Notes: a model not told the origin generated them from the sequence alone. 64,000 bases of DNA from Lucinisca nassula (GCA_963580285.1 OY757012.1:167388652-167452651), one strand, 5' to 3'; positions 41,201 through 51,888 are shown, counted from the first letter of the stretch. Program-made: numbers and translations.

Positions 41201-41317
41201 AAAAAACATTCACTCATTGACAATCTACCCGCCAGAAATGTCAGTGCAATGTCCAGCGTATTCGGTGTAACGCAAAGATTGAATCCGAGGTTGGTCCATT
41301 ACGATAACACATCTGTG
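41201..41317. other. Unassigned intergenic DNA
   Basis: Short unique stretch; nothing recognised. Confidence 0.4.
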
Positions 41318-41533
41318 TGGCATAGTGCATTCTATCATATCCCAAAAACGCTTACTTTTTATGAAAATTTGTGATATTTTACTATTTTTTTTTACTCCAA
41401 ACATAGGTTGTTGGTGCTCGTTAGAACCGCCTAATTCACGCGGTTCTAACGAGTATCAACAACCTATGACTTGGATCACAAATAAGGAAAATAATGTGCT
41501 CAGTTTTCTCCATATAAAGTGGGGTTTAGGTAT
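41318..41533. mobile_element. HP1b foldback element
   Basis: GTGGCATAGTGCATTCTATC, TTTTTACTCCAAACATAGG, core CGTTAGAACCGCCTAATTCACGCGGTTCTAACG, CTCCATATAAAGTGGGGTTTAGG. Confidence 0.85.
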
Positions 41534-41539
41534 TAAGAC

Positions 41540-41795
41540 AAATAGTCGGTATTCCGATGGGTACAGATTGCGCACCCCCTGTGGCTGATCTGTTCTTGTT
41601 TTGTTATAAAAGAGACTTCATGATGTCCCTTCCCGTTGAAAACCAACCTGAAATCATTGAAGCCTTTAGCTCGACTTCTAGATATTTGGATGATTTATTA
41701 AATATTGACAATACCTATTTCGATGGTTTGATCAGTGAAATTTACCCCCAGAACATACCGAACTTTTTCCTTCATAGGCGGCGATCGGAATAAGT
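41540..41795 (+). pseudogene. Reverse transcriptase fragment with YLDD box
   Basis: Plus frame reads IPMGTDCAPPVADLFLFCYK (the last 17 residues from the MGT at 41557), EIIEAFSSTSRYLDDLLNID and YFDGLISEIYPQN. These are the RT motif before the catalytic loop and the loop itself (Y-L-D-D). Such RTs occur in Penelope-like or related retroelements of marine invertebrates; the clade is not certain. The homology ends near IYP at about 41755. The rest of the protein matches 50989-51600. Confidence 0.8.
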
Positions 41796-42464
41796 CGTGA
41801 ATTTCCGTTAAAACCTATCTGGGCGAGATATTCGAGTTATCTCCCTGTACACCACTGGGATCAAGGTACAGAATAGCCAATATTTTTTCTCTAGTCGCTG
41901 ACCTCAGGGCTGTGCTCTGACACATTTGGCAGTCGAAATTGGCAACACGTCATCACATACTAGAGCCCGTCTTTGGTCTGATTCCTGCACTCAAAATTCT
42001 AAAATCGCTATAGAACTGTGTTTCTTAGGACAAACGCTGTACCTTGGGTGCGATTTGTGCCTTCCTCCGATTAAGAGTTCAGTATATTCCCATTGGTCAG
42101 CTGACACCTGTCGAATTGACAAGTGCCAGCACATTGGAGGCCCTGGGAAGAGCAGTTCATAAACTAATCCCATTTAGCGAGATGGGGGTAGCCCCTATGT
42201 GCTTTTAGCGCCCGGTTACCTTACAAAATCTATCAAGTCAAGACCTCAGGGAATCAGTAATCATATATCTGCAGATATGACACTTTGGTCTACCTGTATA
42301 CTAGGTATTCAAAGGAGCGCTAGTGCTCAAATTAGGGCTATCTAAATGTGAAAAAGAACTTCTTGAAGTAACAACCATGCCTTTTCATTTCGAGCCATCT
42401 AGTATGAACGAACATATTTAACATATTGAAGAGCTACATTATGTAGAATTGCTTAAATAAAATA
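41796..42464 (+). other. Unrecognised, possibly degraded coding DNA
   Basis: Relatively GC-balanced. Short open pieces such as GRAVHKLIPFSEMGVAPMCF (about 42144-42206) suggest decayed retroelement coding. I cannot assign a family. Confidence 0.35.
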
Positions 42465-42560
42465 AAAAATAATAATAATAATTATCAATATTATTATTAT
42501 AATTATTATTATTAGTAGTAGTAGTGTTTTTTTTATTATTATTATTATTTTATTTTTTTT
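42465..42560. repeat. (AAT)n/(ATT)n low-complexity tract
   Basis: AATAATAATAATTATC, ATTATTATTATAATTATTATTATTAG, then TAGTAGTAG and more ATT. Confidence 0.9.
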
Positions 42561-42771
42561 GACATGTAGAATATTGGGTCTATATCTCTTGTCAGTCTCT
42601 TGTCCAGTGATTTTAAATAAGGATTAAGGTCAAATGATACGTGAAATCTCTTGACTCCGATCTTTTTATGCATTTATTTTATCTATTTATTTAAATAAAT
42701 AACGCCATGAAAAATATTGTTAGCCAATCACGAACACACGCCTATAAGACTCGATCAAGATGAACTCAGAT
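42561..42771. other. Unassigned DNA, with HP1a end
   Basis: AATCACGAACACACGCCTATAAG (42726) is an HP1a left terminus cut short by SINE-B. Confidence 0.55.
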
Positions 42772-43073
42772 TTTGTTTGTTTGTTTGATTTGAGGTTTAA
42801 CGTCCCCATCAACACGGTAAAGGTCATTTTGGAGACGTTGCTTACAATTTTGTGGGACTTTTACCCGACATTGAGATGCATTGAAATCTCAAGCCCTGTC
42901 GCCAAATGAAACCAATAGGGTTTAATAGCATCCGCCTCGCACCGCGGTTCCTGGACATGCAGGCTTAGAGCCTCTAAGCGGTTTACCAGTACTATTGTGC
43001 GGGCCGGATTCAGCTCTGCGTGGAAGCATCATGCAGCCCATATATTTCTTCAAGCCCCTATGGGCGGGAGCCC
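42772..43073 (-). mobile_element. SINE-B with 14-bp target-site duplication
   Basis: 302-bp reverse copy. Duplication AGATGAACTCAGAT at 42758-42771 and 43074-43087 is perfect, so the insertion is recent. Confidence 0.95.
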
Positions 43074-43123
43074 AGATGAACTCAGATGAGAAAGTTCTTA
43101 CATTAAAACCAATTTTGTTCCAT

Positions 43124-43381
43124 GACGAAAACACGCCTATACATATACATTGTAAATTTTACCACCAAAAATGAAAATTTTCAGATGAAAAAAAAGAAGA
43201 TATTTTCCTTATTTCTGCTCAAGACATAGATTGTGGATACTCGTTAGAATCGGCGAGGCGGTTCTAACGAGTACCCACAATCTATGTTTTTAAGAAGAAA
43301 TAAACAAAATAATGTATACCCCTGCAAACCCAAGTTTTACCATATGAAAGTGGGTTTATAGGGGGTCAAATTTTCGTGATG
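43124..43381. mobile_element. HP1a foldback element
   Basis: CATGACGAAAACACGCCTAT, core TTAGAATCGGCGAGGCGGTTCTAA with a shortened loop, CATATGAAAGTGGGTTTATAG, TTTTCGTGATGG. Confidence 0.87.
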
Positions 43382-43392
43382 GTCTGCCGCAG

Positions 43393-43664
43393 TCATAATT
43401 GACACCTTAAGAGTTAACATTACACCGATATACAGTATATTGTATAATATATTTCCTGAATAATTAAAAGGACGCCATAAAAAGTAACTTATAGGTAAAC
43501 ACATTTTGAAAAATGTTGTCTTCCCAAGTCATGATTGACACCTTAAGAGTTAACACTACGCCGATATACAGTATATTGTATAAGATATTCCCTGATTAAT
43601 TGAAAGGACGTCATAAAAGTTACATAATGTGTAAACACAGATAAGCCTATTTATTTATTTATGA
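43393..43664 (+). repeat. 136-bp tandem duplication
   Basis: TCATAATTGACACCTTAAGA (43393) and TCATGATTGACACCTTAAGA (43529) begin two units that share GATATACAGTATATTGTATA and AATTGAAAGGACG-type ends. Degraded relatives of ATGATTGACACTTTAAG occur at about 44145, 44333 and 44354. Confidence 0.85.
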
Positions 43665-43754
43665 ATTTATTTATTTATTATAAAGGGCATTTCACTCATA
43701 TTTGAATCGGCTGTAATGTTTGTCCTAAACAATTTTAACACAATTTCGAAAAAT

Positions 43755-43763
43755 GTTTTCTAT

Positions 43764-43806
<43 letters not shown>

Positions 43807-43808
43807 TT
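43755..43808. repeat. (TTTA)n microsatellite
   Basis: About 13 TTTA units; similar tracts at 43651-43680 and 44248-44300. Confidence 0.95.
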
Positions 43809-43859
43809 AAAATGAGGCATGCAATTAATATGTGAATGGGCTGCAATAGTTTTATGATC

Positions 43860-44108
43860 ACATCACAAAAACACCCCATATTACCCAATTTTATGTAGTA
43901 AAATATGGTTCATTATTTTTCTTATTTCTGCTAAAACATGTATTGTTGTTTGTCGTAAGAACCGCCTCGCTGAGATGGAACTAACGATTCCATCAATTTA
44001 TGTTTCCAGAAGAAATACGAAAAGTAGCAATTTTTTTTTTTATCTGAATACTTGCATTTTTTGGTGGTAAAATTTTCAATATTTTTAATAGACGTGTTTT
44101 CGAAATTA
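43860..44108. mobile_element. HP1a foldback element, diverged
   Basis: CATCACAAAAACACCCCATA, TTTTTCTTATTTCTGCTAAA, AGAACCGCCTCGCTGAGATGG, GACGTGTTTTCGAAAT. Confidence 0.75.
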
Positions 44109-44247
44109 ATCAACTCAAAACCTGGAAAATGTCATCTGCACTAGTTATGATTTACACTTTAAGAGTTAATAAAACTGTACATAAATCAAGACACCACAAA
44201 AATTGTCTATCAAATCAATCACAAAAAGTGAACAATGATGAGACTGT

Positions 44248-44263
44248 TACTTTATTTATTTGT

Positions 44264-44299
<36 letters not shown>

Positions 44300-44300
44300 T
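44248..44300. repeat. (TTTA)n microsatellite
   Basis: TTTATTTATTTG, then TTTA units and an AATT-rich end. Confidence 0.92.
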
Positions 44301-44451
44301 TTAATTAATCAAATTGTTATCTTCAATATTATGATTGGCACTTTAAGGGTTACACATGATTGACACTTTAAAGTGTAAAACATAGTGGGGGACGACGGGC
44401 ACGCGCCAACTCATTGTTAAATTAAAGCACGTTTGTTAACTTCGTCATCAC

Positions 44452-44820
44452 GATAACACACCTATATAATTCTGACCCACGTGTACCCCACTTTTATATA
44501 GAACAACTGGGGTTTATAGGGGTATACATTATTTATTTGACTGTTACTCTGAAACCATAAATCAGCTGCAGTGAAGATAAATAAGTTTTATACAGTAAAA
44601 CTGGGGTTTACAGTAGTATACATTATTTTTTCCTATTTTTGATCAAAACAAAGATTGTGGATACTCGTTAGAACTGCCTCACCGAGGCGGCTCTGACGAG
44701 TTCCTATAATCTATTTTTGGAACAGAAATATGAAAAATAGCAAAATTTTCTATCTAAACATATTCATTTTTTTTTTTTTTGTGGTAAAATTTGTCAGCAT
44801 AGGCGTGATTTCGTAATGTG
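44452..44820. mobile_element. HP1a elements, one nested or duplicated
   Basis: CATCACGATAACACACCTAT and CCCCACTTTTATATAG (44452-44535), then a second left half from about 44580 with core CGTTAGAACTGCCTCACCGAGGCGGCTCTGACG, ending AGGCGTGATTTCGTAATG. Confidence 0.78.
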
Positions 44821-44849
44821 AATTTAGACAATTCCATTTTTATTGACGG

Positions 44850-44990
44850 TGCTTTAGTCAAAGTCATCAACCGAATGGCAAACAGTGTAGATCTGGAGAA
44901 AAGACGGCTCATCCTGAGCAGTCTCACCATGCTCTACACTGTTTGCACAGTAACTGTGCGGACAAACAGAGTTGAAACTCATTAACAGAA
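44850..44990. mobile_element. HP4-type fragment
   Basis: CCGAATGGCAAACAGTGTAG, ATCTGGAGAAAAGACGGCTC, CTCTACACTGTTTGCACAGT. Confidence 0.55.
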
Positions 44991-45063
44991 ATTAACAGAA
45001 TAGCAAACAGTGTTTTGTTCTGCACAAAACATAGATTGTTGGTGCTCGTTTGAACCCCCTCGA

Positions 45064-45208
45064 TGAGGCGAATGTGCACTGTACTGGTTAACCGCTTACG
45101 TATAAGCTTGCTCAGGAAAAGCGTGGACAGGTAACCTGACCGGCTCAAAACTGACCTAAATAGTGTTGATTGGGCCGTTAAACTCCAATACAAACAAACA
45201 AACAAAAT
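45064..45208 (+). mobile_element. SINE-A 3' half
   Basis: ATGTGCACTGTACTGGTTAA, CCGCTTACGTATAAGC, TGACCGGCTCAAAACTGACC, GGGCCGTTAAACTCCAATAC. It is joined to an HP1 core fragment (45020-45068). Confidence 0.85.
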
Positions 45209-45459
45209 CAATCACTGGCTTCAGACTGCCAATTAACTTTTCATGGTGGTTTTAATCGCCATTTAATCGCCATTTCACAGTTAATGATTTCGACAATTTT
45301 TGTCCTTTTTGACATATTTGCCGCCAATACATAATGAATGATCAGTTTCAGTTTATTCAGAAATTCCAGGTTTACATTTTGTAAACAACAAGGACATCTA
45401 AACTAACTATTACAATAAGTAAATATGAGATAATTAATACACATTCAACATTTTTTCAG
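45209..45459. other. Unassigned intergenic DNA
   Basis: CAGTTTATTCAGAAATTCCAGG near 45350 resembles a LINE 3' region, not provable here. Confidence 0.35.
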
Positions 45460-45657
45460 CTAAAATCGGTTATGGCAGGAAAAGCAAATGGAGCTGCCCC
45501 CAGCGGCCCTGCCTATGTCCGTGCGCTTCCCCAAACCAGATTGGTGCGGGGGAGAGCGGACGACACCCAACCCTCGCTCGCGCCACTGATCAAACTCGAG
45601 CAAGCATCGAGAACCTTAACAGGCCAAGCTACTGTGTACAGCCCCATTTGCTAGGTT
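45460..45657 (+). CDS. Possible exon in a GC-rich island; unrecognised
   Basis: About 200 bp at clearly higher GC than the surroundings, starting after an acceptor-like ACATTTTTTCAG (45449-45460). The ATG at 45472 opens MAGKANGAAPSGPAYVRALP and closes 60 codons later with ..ATVYSPIC, then TAG. A second frame (TGGCAGGAAAAGCAAATGG..) is also open for about 40 codons, so the frame is uncertain. It could be an exon, an expressed RNA, or transferred or mobile DNA. I do not recognise it. Confidence 0.3.
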
Positions 45658-46510
45658 CAGCAATATATAAATGTTTCCATAAGTACTGAAGTTTTCGTGT
45701 ACAGTGAAATGTTTTTCGAGGGATAAGCTTTTTAACTAGCGTAGATAGAAAAGTTCTTTTATTAGAGTTCCGTTACCTTTAGGGGCTCAAGATAGTCTAG
45801 TCAGACGAAACATATACTTAATGTATATAATTCTTGTGATCCGTGACCATTCAGTCTATACCGGTAAATATAGCAAGCAGGAGTGGTTCGCACGGACCGG
45901 TTACGTATAATCATTGTGGGTTATCATTTAAGACACGTTTTGCTCGATTTAATCCTGGCTTGCAATACACTGGTGACCGAATTTTTCAAAGCAGTTTGGA
46001 GGTCGAGACTACAGACGATGTCGTTTAAAAACAAAACCAAAATGGATTTTCATACGAGAGAAAACATGTGTGTGTGTTTTTTTGTGGATGAGCGGATATT
46101 ATAATTTAAAACTGGTCACAGAGCCCTGTTTTTGGAGTAGTTTTGGCACTGTCAGATTCCCATCGGGCATCTAACGTCAAAACAATGACTGATCAACGTC
46201 GCTTCATACTAACGAAACGACGCAGCTCCGGCATCATCCCGAGTTTGCACACCAGCCGTTAATAGTGTTCTTGTCAGTCGCCAAGGCTTTTTTAAAGATA
46301 TGAACACGCGTTTTCAACTACATAGCGGTCATTTAGGGTTGAAACGTCGGGTCGACGTCGGTGCAACGCCATAACTCCGCGTTCACTCCGGTCAACAGGA
46401 CAGAGTATTTGAGACACATTCGTTCCAGGACAGGCAAACTATATACATAATTCGTTTAACATTTAGTGACATAATGTACACCCCCTGTAATTTGCTTAGC
46501 GATAGACACA
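45658..46510. other. Unassigned intergenic DNA
   Basis: Unique sequence. AACGTCGGGTCGACGTCGGTGCAACG at about 46342 is a possible CRE-MITE relic. No coding called. Confidence 0.4.
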
Positions 46511-46778
46511 TCACGAAGGCACGCCTATATAATTTTAACCCCCTCACCCCCCCCCCCCCCAAATAAAGCAAATCTGCAGTTAAAGGGGGGGGGGGTAAAC
46601 ATTATATTATCCCTCCGACCCATCCAAAATCATAGAACCTGAGTACCCGCTCGGACCGCCTCACAGAGGTTCCAACGAACTCCCGCAGTGCATGTCCCGG
46701 GCAGAGATGTGTATCTTGAAAGTTTCATAATTTGTTGGTAAAATTCAAAGTTTCGATATTTTTGGACAGGCGCATTTT
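46511..46778. mobile_element. HP1a foldback element, strongly diverged
   Basis: CATCACGAAGGCACGCCTAT, C and G runs at 46546-46560 and 46586-46593 replacing the ACCCCA/TGGGGT stem, CGGACCGCCTCACAGAGGTTCC, CAGGCGCATTTTGTTCAC. Confidence 0.7.
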
Positions 46779-47055
46779 GTTCACAATAAGAGACCTTGTA
46801 TCAAGACACATATGCTCCCCCGCCAACACCCTTTACAATTTTGAGCAAAGGGCAAGACTGGTTGGGGGAACATGCGTAAAAAGAAGAAAAAAAACTGTTG
46901 AGTATTTGTGTTCGCCCCCACCATAATGTCCTCACGAAACGAAAATTGAGGGCATCATCAGGGGGAACCAAACACCACCAGCCCAAGGTATTTATTTACT
47001 GTTTGGAAGATTTCAGAGTGTGTCATGTATAAAAGGAGAGATGCTAGTTTGCAAA
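46779..47055. other. LINE 3' untranslated region and unassigned DNA
   Basis: Sequence immediately downstream (minus strand) of the LINE stop codon. GTTTGCAAATTAGGCAACAG lies next to the stop; the exact 3' end of the element cannot be fixed. CCCCCGCCAACACCC and GGTTGGGGGAAC near 46816-46870 form a weak stem. Confidence 0.4.
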
Positions 47056-50000
47056 TTAGGCAACAGTGTTACTTGTTATAATTTTAACAAAATAGCACAG
47101 ATTAAACAAGGCTGTCTTGTTTGTGCAGTTCATTAGCTGTTCAAACTTTATAATATTTGGGTATAAGTAGTAGTATCGTTTGATATATTTGCGTCTTTCG
47201 TTATCAAACCGGGGGCATATGAGAACCATATGATACTCGTCACCAATGTCATGATCACAGAAAGAACAACGTCTTTCATTATACGGCACACCTCTCCATC
47301 GACCTAACTCTACTGGTAAGTGGTGATTTCTAGTTCTGTATTTCAACAATATTTTACTTAGGTTCAATGGTAAGATATTCATATATGTGCTTTGCTCAAA
47401 GTTCGTTTTTAGGATTCTGTAAATATTACTTTCTGATTCTATGCTTATTTTGGATCGCCACGACTGGATAAACGTATCTTTAAGTTTCTGATTTACAGCT
47501 GTGACTAACCATTTTGCATTAATGAAACTTTGGCTATACCAATTTACAGGGAAACCCAATGAACACAGCAGATTTTTCACATAATTTAGCCAGGGTGATA
47601 CGATTTTTCCAGCAGCATGCAATTCGTAAACAATATTGTACACTGTAGATGACAATTTGTTTTCAACAGTATTGTTGACAAGTTTTGTCCAAAAAGAAAT
47701 CATTCTTGTTTGAACATCGATGTACAATGGCGTGACTCCAAGTTCACCATAAATCATATTAGACGGTGTTGACTTTTTCAGGTTAAGAACTTGTTTATAA
47801 AATTTCAATTGTATTCTTTCAATTATGTCTATATTACCTGTTCCCCACAGTTCGCATGCATACAAAAGTATGGGCTTAACAGTCTTATTGAAAAGATCAA
47901 TCTGTATATCTATGGGTAAATCTAAATTTCTTATTTTTTTCATGAGTGCAAATGAGGCTCTATTTGCTTGCTCGGCAATATGTTTTTTTGCTGATACGTA
48001 CGATCCACTTTGTCCCATAAACAAACCTAAATATTTATACTCCTTAACTATTTCAATTGTTTCAGTTTGGAATTTGAAGCTGAAGTTTCTGTGTGCTCTC
48101 CCCTTACTGAATATGACAATTTTGGTTTTCTGAGCATTAACTGTTAAATGCCACATCTTACAATAATCATCAAATATGTCAAGGGCATACTGTAATTGAT
48201 CCTTATTCTCGCTGAAGATTACCGTATCATCTGCGTATAGCAGAATTAGAAGTTTTAAAAATGTGTGTGTTTCGTCTGTATGTAGCCCAATTTCAACCCC
48301 AGAGACATAATTACGACCAAGATAATTCTCAAGGTCATTTAAGAAAATGCTAAATAAGAATGGCGATAGGTTTTCGCCTTGTCTTACACCTACATTGCAA
48401 TTAAAGAACTGGCTACTACCTTCATTTGTTGTCACTTTCGACTTAATATTATCATACATATTGTGGATAAGCTTAAAACATTTCCCATTTATTCCGCTTT
48501 GTACAAGTTTACGCCATAGACCTGCCCTCCAAACAGTATCAAAGGCCTGTTTGAAGTCAATAAAGCAGCAGAATAATTTTTTCTTACTTGACTGGGTTAT
48601 GTCTATTAGACTTTTTAAAATAAACAAGTTATCTGTGGTGGAAAATTGCTTTCTAAAACCTGCTTGTTCACCACCAATCAGATCAGTTCTTTCTGCATAT
48701 CTATTTAATCTGTTATTGATTACTGCAGTGAAGAGTTTCCCGAAATTACTTAGTAGCGTTATCGGTCTGTAATTCTCTGGATTCTTAGGATTTCCCTTAT
48801 TTTTAAATATAGGTCGTATATTACCAAGGGTCCAACATTCTGGGACCATGCCTGTATCTAGTATCACGTTGAATAATTTGACATACAGTGGGCACATGAG
48901 GGTAACTGTTGATTTTAAATGTTCATTTAATACGTTATCTAAGCCGGGAGATTTGTTATTTTTCAGTGCTTTGGCAGCTCGTAGTACTTCGTCTGGGGTG
49001 ATTGGCCCATTTATTTCTTCATCGAACACGTTCCGTGGCTCGTTTTGGGGTAAATCTGTTGCTTCCTGTATGTTATCATAAGCAACATTGTCGTTACTAT
49101 TACTATCTGTTACTGATTCAGAGGCCGATTTGTAAAAGTTAAAAAGTTCGCAAAGTGGGGCACTACATTCATTTGTCCCCTTTTCGGCATTTATGATTTT
49201 CCAGTATTGCTTTGGATCTTTGGTTTTAAGTCGTCTTAATTTTTCTATGCGCTCAGATTTAAAATGTTTGAAATTCTTACTCAATGTATTTTTATAGTTT
49301 TTACTCACTGTTTTTAAAATATTTTTATTATAATCTGTTTTGTGTTTATTGTACATTTTTCGTGCTTTATGAAAAATATTTCTAGCATTTTTACATGATC
49401 TGTTAAACCATAGTTTAAAATTGGAATATTTATTGTTAGTGTTTATGATTTTAGAGCCAAATGATTCTTTTGCACAGTTTTCGAATAAAACATTTATGTT
49501 TCCAACTATTTCATTGATCTGCGTTTCTGTGATTTCGTCTGCCTCAATTAATTTATCAAGCGCCATTTCAATGTTTGATACTTTCAGAATATCTATTTTT
49601 TCCTTGAATATTTCTGCCTCATCAGATCTCCAATAAATAGGTCTCTCGGTATGTTTATGTGGAACAACAGGCTTTTCTGACTTTATATTGCATTTTAGAG
49701 TTAGTGTTAACGAGACTGCACAGTGCGCATCTGAGAATAAACTACTGAATTCTAAGATTTGAAAATCTTTCAAATATTCAAATATGTTCGTAGATGATAA
49801 GAAATAATCCACTGTGCTCTTTTCTTTGCATGTTAGTTTTGGGTCGATAAAATCAGACCCTATTCTACCATTGAGAATAAACAAATTGTTATTCTTACAG
49901 AACTCGAGCAAACTATTGCCGTATGCATTCATGTTACGGTCAGCTGTGTTTCTGTTTAATGGAATTTTACATGCTTCAAAAAAATTCAGAGTCTTTATGT

Positions 50001-50319
50001 TTTCTTCAAATAGGTCGCGGAGACCGTTGGAATTACAAATATGATAATCGAGTTGTACATAGTCAGGGAGATCGCTGCTTCTCGAATTTAAATCTCCAAA
50101 TAAAAGAAAATTGTTATTTGAACTTTTCGAGCAAAACTTGAATAATGACTCTTGCATCTCTAGAAACGGATCCTCGCTTGCATATCTTGAGCCATGTGGT
50201 GGTATATACACGACAGCCCCATTTAAATCTTCAAATTTTCTGTCACGGTACAGCACTTTTGAAAGCGTGAAAAAAATAGCTAGATCTGTTGTTTTAGTAT
50301 GAAAACATAAATGTAACAA
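47056..50319 (-). CDS. Non-LTR retrotransposon pol (endonuclease-RT), 5' truncated
   Basis: Open for 1,087 codons on the minus strand. Starts inside the apurinic-type endonuclease: GAVVYIPPHGSRY (about residues 34-46), FLLFGDLN (71-78), STVDYFL and SDAHCAV (about 168-202). Then a linker with basic coil, NKSPGLDNV (455-463), RT motifs ENYRPITLLSNFGKLF (about 515-530), CCFIDFKQAFDTVW, GVRQGENLSPFLFSIFLNDL, catalytic YADD (695-698) and a thumb. The C-terminal zinc knuckle is CSFCDHDIGDEYHMVLICPRF. The endonuclease N-terminus is missing: upstream of about 50275 (residue 15) the sequence is AT-rich and soon hits stops, and the nominal start is TTG, so no true start is present. No internal stop or frameshift. 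Confidence 0.93.
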   Translation of the reverse strand: MLHLCFHTKTTDLAIFFTLSKVLYRDRKFEDLNGAVVYIPPHGSRYASEDPFLEMQESLFKFCSKSSNNNFLLFGDLNSRSSDLPDYVQLDYHICNSNGLRDLFEENIKTLNFFEACKIPLNRNTADRNMNAYGNSLLEFCKNNNLFILNGRIGSDFIDPKLTCKEKSTVDYFLSSTNIFEYLKDFQILEFSSLFSDAHCAVSLTLTLKCNIKSEKPVVPHKHTERPIYWRSDEAEIFKEKIDILKVSNIEMALDKLIEADEITETQINEIVGNINVLFENCAKESFGSKIINTNNKYSNFKLWFNRSCKNARNIFHKARKMYNKHKTDYNKNILKTVSKNYKNTLSKNFKHFKSERIEKLRRLKTKDPKQYWKIINAEKGTNECSAPLCELFNFYKSASESVTDSNSNDNVAYDNIQEATDLPQNEPRNVFDEEINGPITPDEVLRAAKALKNNKSPGLDNVLNEHLKSTVTLMCPLYVKLFNVILDTGMVPECWTLGNIRPIFKNKGNPKNPENYRPITLLSNFGKLFTAVINNRLNRYAERTDLIGGEQAGFRKQFSTTDNLFILKSLIDITQSSKKKLFCCFIDFKQAFDTVWRAGLWRKLVQSGINGKCFKLIHNMYDNIKSKVTTNEGSSQFFNCNVGVRQGENLSPFLFSIFLNDLENYLGRNYVSGVEIGLHTDETHTFLKLLILLYADDTVIFSENKDQLQYALDIFDDYCKMWHLTVNAQKTKIVIFSKGRAHRNFSFKFQTETIEIVKEYKYLGLFMGQSGSYVSAKKHIAEQANRASFALMKKIRNLDLPIDIQIDLFNKTVKPILLYACELWGTGNIDIIERIQLKFYKQVLNLKKSTPSNMIYGELGVTPLYIDVQTRMISFWTKLVNNTVENKLSSTVYNIVYELHAAGKIVSPWLNYVKNLLCSLGFPVNWYSQSFINAKWLVTAVNQKLKDTFIQSWRSKISIESESNIYRILKTNFEQSTYMNILPLNLSKILLKYRTRNHHLPVELGRWRGVPYNERRCSFCDHDIGDEYHMVLICPRFDNERRKYIKRYYYLYPNIIKFEQLMNCTNKTALFNLCYFVKIITSNTVA

Positions 50320-50988
50320 AACTGAGACAAAATAAAATAAAGAAATCCGAGAAATATAACCACTGTATCAAGTACATTATCCGCATGTTGTTTATTACTA
50401 GTAATTACAAAATTAATACAAAAAAAAGCTTCACAGGTTTGATACGATTTCTGGTACATATATGATGTGGACTTAGCGATTTTCGCATCATGAACTTCAG
50501 TACTGAAAAAAAGCTTATAAACGATTTTTAAGCTCTCGGGGAAGCAATTTATCATTTTTCAGTAGAAAAAAAACTTTATATCATCGTAGACTTTGAACAA
50601 CAGTCTAACACTATATAACAGTGACTTAATTCCAAACTAATATTGGCAACCAAACATGGAAATCTGAACGTTTTTTTTAAAAATACATTGCCGTCTATGG
50701 AGCATATACGCATGACATTAAATTGCAGATGGAAGCAATAAGAATTAATTATTCATCACTTTGAAATGCACCAAATAAAAACTGAATAATTTTCTTACAT
50801 GAGGATAACAGTGACTTTTTTCTAGTGTTAAGGATAAATAAGATACGAGGAGTTAAGATTTTTTTCCTTCATAATTTTAATATGAAAAACCTTCAAAATA
50901 TACAGGTAACTTTAACTGCCGATTTCCTACGGAAATCGGCATTCAACTTGGTAATTTCCGGCGAATGAAGGAAAAAGTTCAACATGTT
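50320..50988. other. Unassigned DNA upstream of the LINE
   Basis: AT-rich. GCCGATTTCC-TAC-GGAAATCGGC (about 50919-50943) is a small perfect hairpin. No coding. Confidence 0.45.
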
Positions 50989-51600
50989 TCAGTTAAATAA
51001 AGCAAATTCTTCTGATACCGAGGCCCCGTTTTTGGATTTACATATATCTATTGTAGATGGGTTTTGTTTCCTGCAAAATTTATGATAAACGCAATGATTT
51101 TGATTTTGAGATTGTCAATTTTCCTTTCTTGGATGGTGATGTTCCTCATGCGGCACCCTATGGCGTTTATATCTCGCAATTAATTCGATATGCCAGAGTG
51201 TCTAGTCATGTACTGCAACACTCGGAATAAAATGTTAACTGCTAAACCTCTTAATCAGGGTTATCGGTATCATAAACTACGCAAAGCCTCTTCTAAATTT
51301 TGTAGACGCCATTCCGATTTAATTTCGAAATTGGATGTTTGACTTAAATCTCTTCTCTCGGAACTCGAATTTTATGGTGACTTAGTATATAAATTCAGAA
51401 AAATATATACTTGCAATGACTTCAGCACCCAATTTCGTAAAATCATTCTTCGATATGAAAAATATTGGGCACAACAAAAATGTTACACGACAGGCTGCAT
51501 GCATGGTAGTTAACCCAATCAAGGTTGACAACTTTGCTCCCCTCTTTAATTGCACGCCGGTGGGTCAGGCCCCAGATCCTTTGACGGTTCCAGCGTAAAG
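50989..51600 (+). pseudogene. Reverse transcriptase C-terminal fragment
   Basis: Begins QLNKANSSDTEAPFLDLHIS, directly continuing in protein space from the YLDD fragment at 41540-41795. After a stop and frameshift near 51088 it reads KRNDFDFEIVNFPFLDGDV, PYGVYISQLIRYARVSS, QGYRYHKLRKASSKFCRRHS and ends VGQAPDPLTVPA. Contains at least two more frame disruptions (TGA near 51341). Dead copy. The following 550 bp (GGTTGGCGCCTGATGCTCTG, GGTTTCTTGCGAGTCCTCAC) is probably its 3' region. Confidence 0.8.
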
Positions 51601-51888
51601 GCTTACTGAGAATTAGAGAGAATTTAATTTTTATGTAATTTTGGTTGGCGCCTGATGCTCTGTCTCTGGCCGGGTCCATCGGAGTCTAACTGTTGGTTTT
51701 CTTTTGCTCCAGCATTTTAATGGTTTCTTGCGAGTCCTCACCGTTGTTTCATCTTTGTGATTGTCTGATTTTTGTGTTCTCGGAGATGTTGCAATGATGC
51801 CTCCATGCGGACTGAAAAAAATTATTTGTCTAAATCTCGACGGAAGTAAGGGCGAGGATTGCGGCCACGTAAACTTGATTTAAGCCCC

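Noticed and set aside
50280..50555. 91-codon minus-strand frame as the missing LINE N-terminus
   Set aside because: AT-rich composition and no endonuclease motif; the LINE is simply truncated near 50275.
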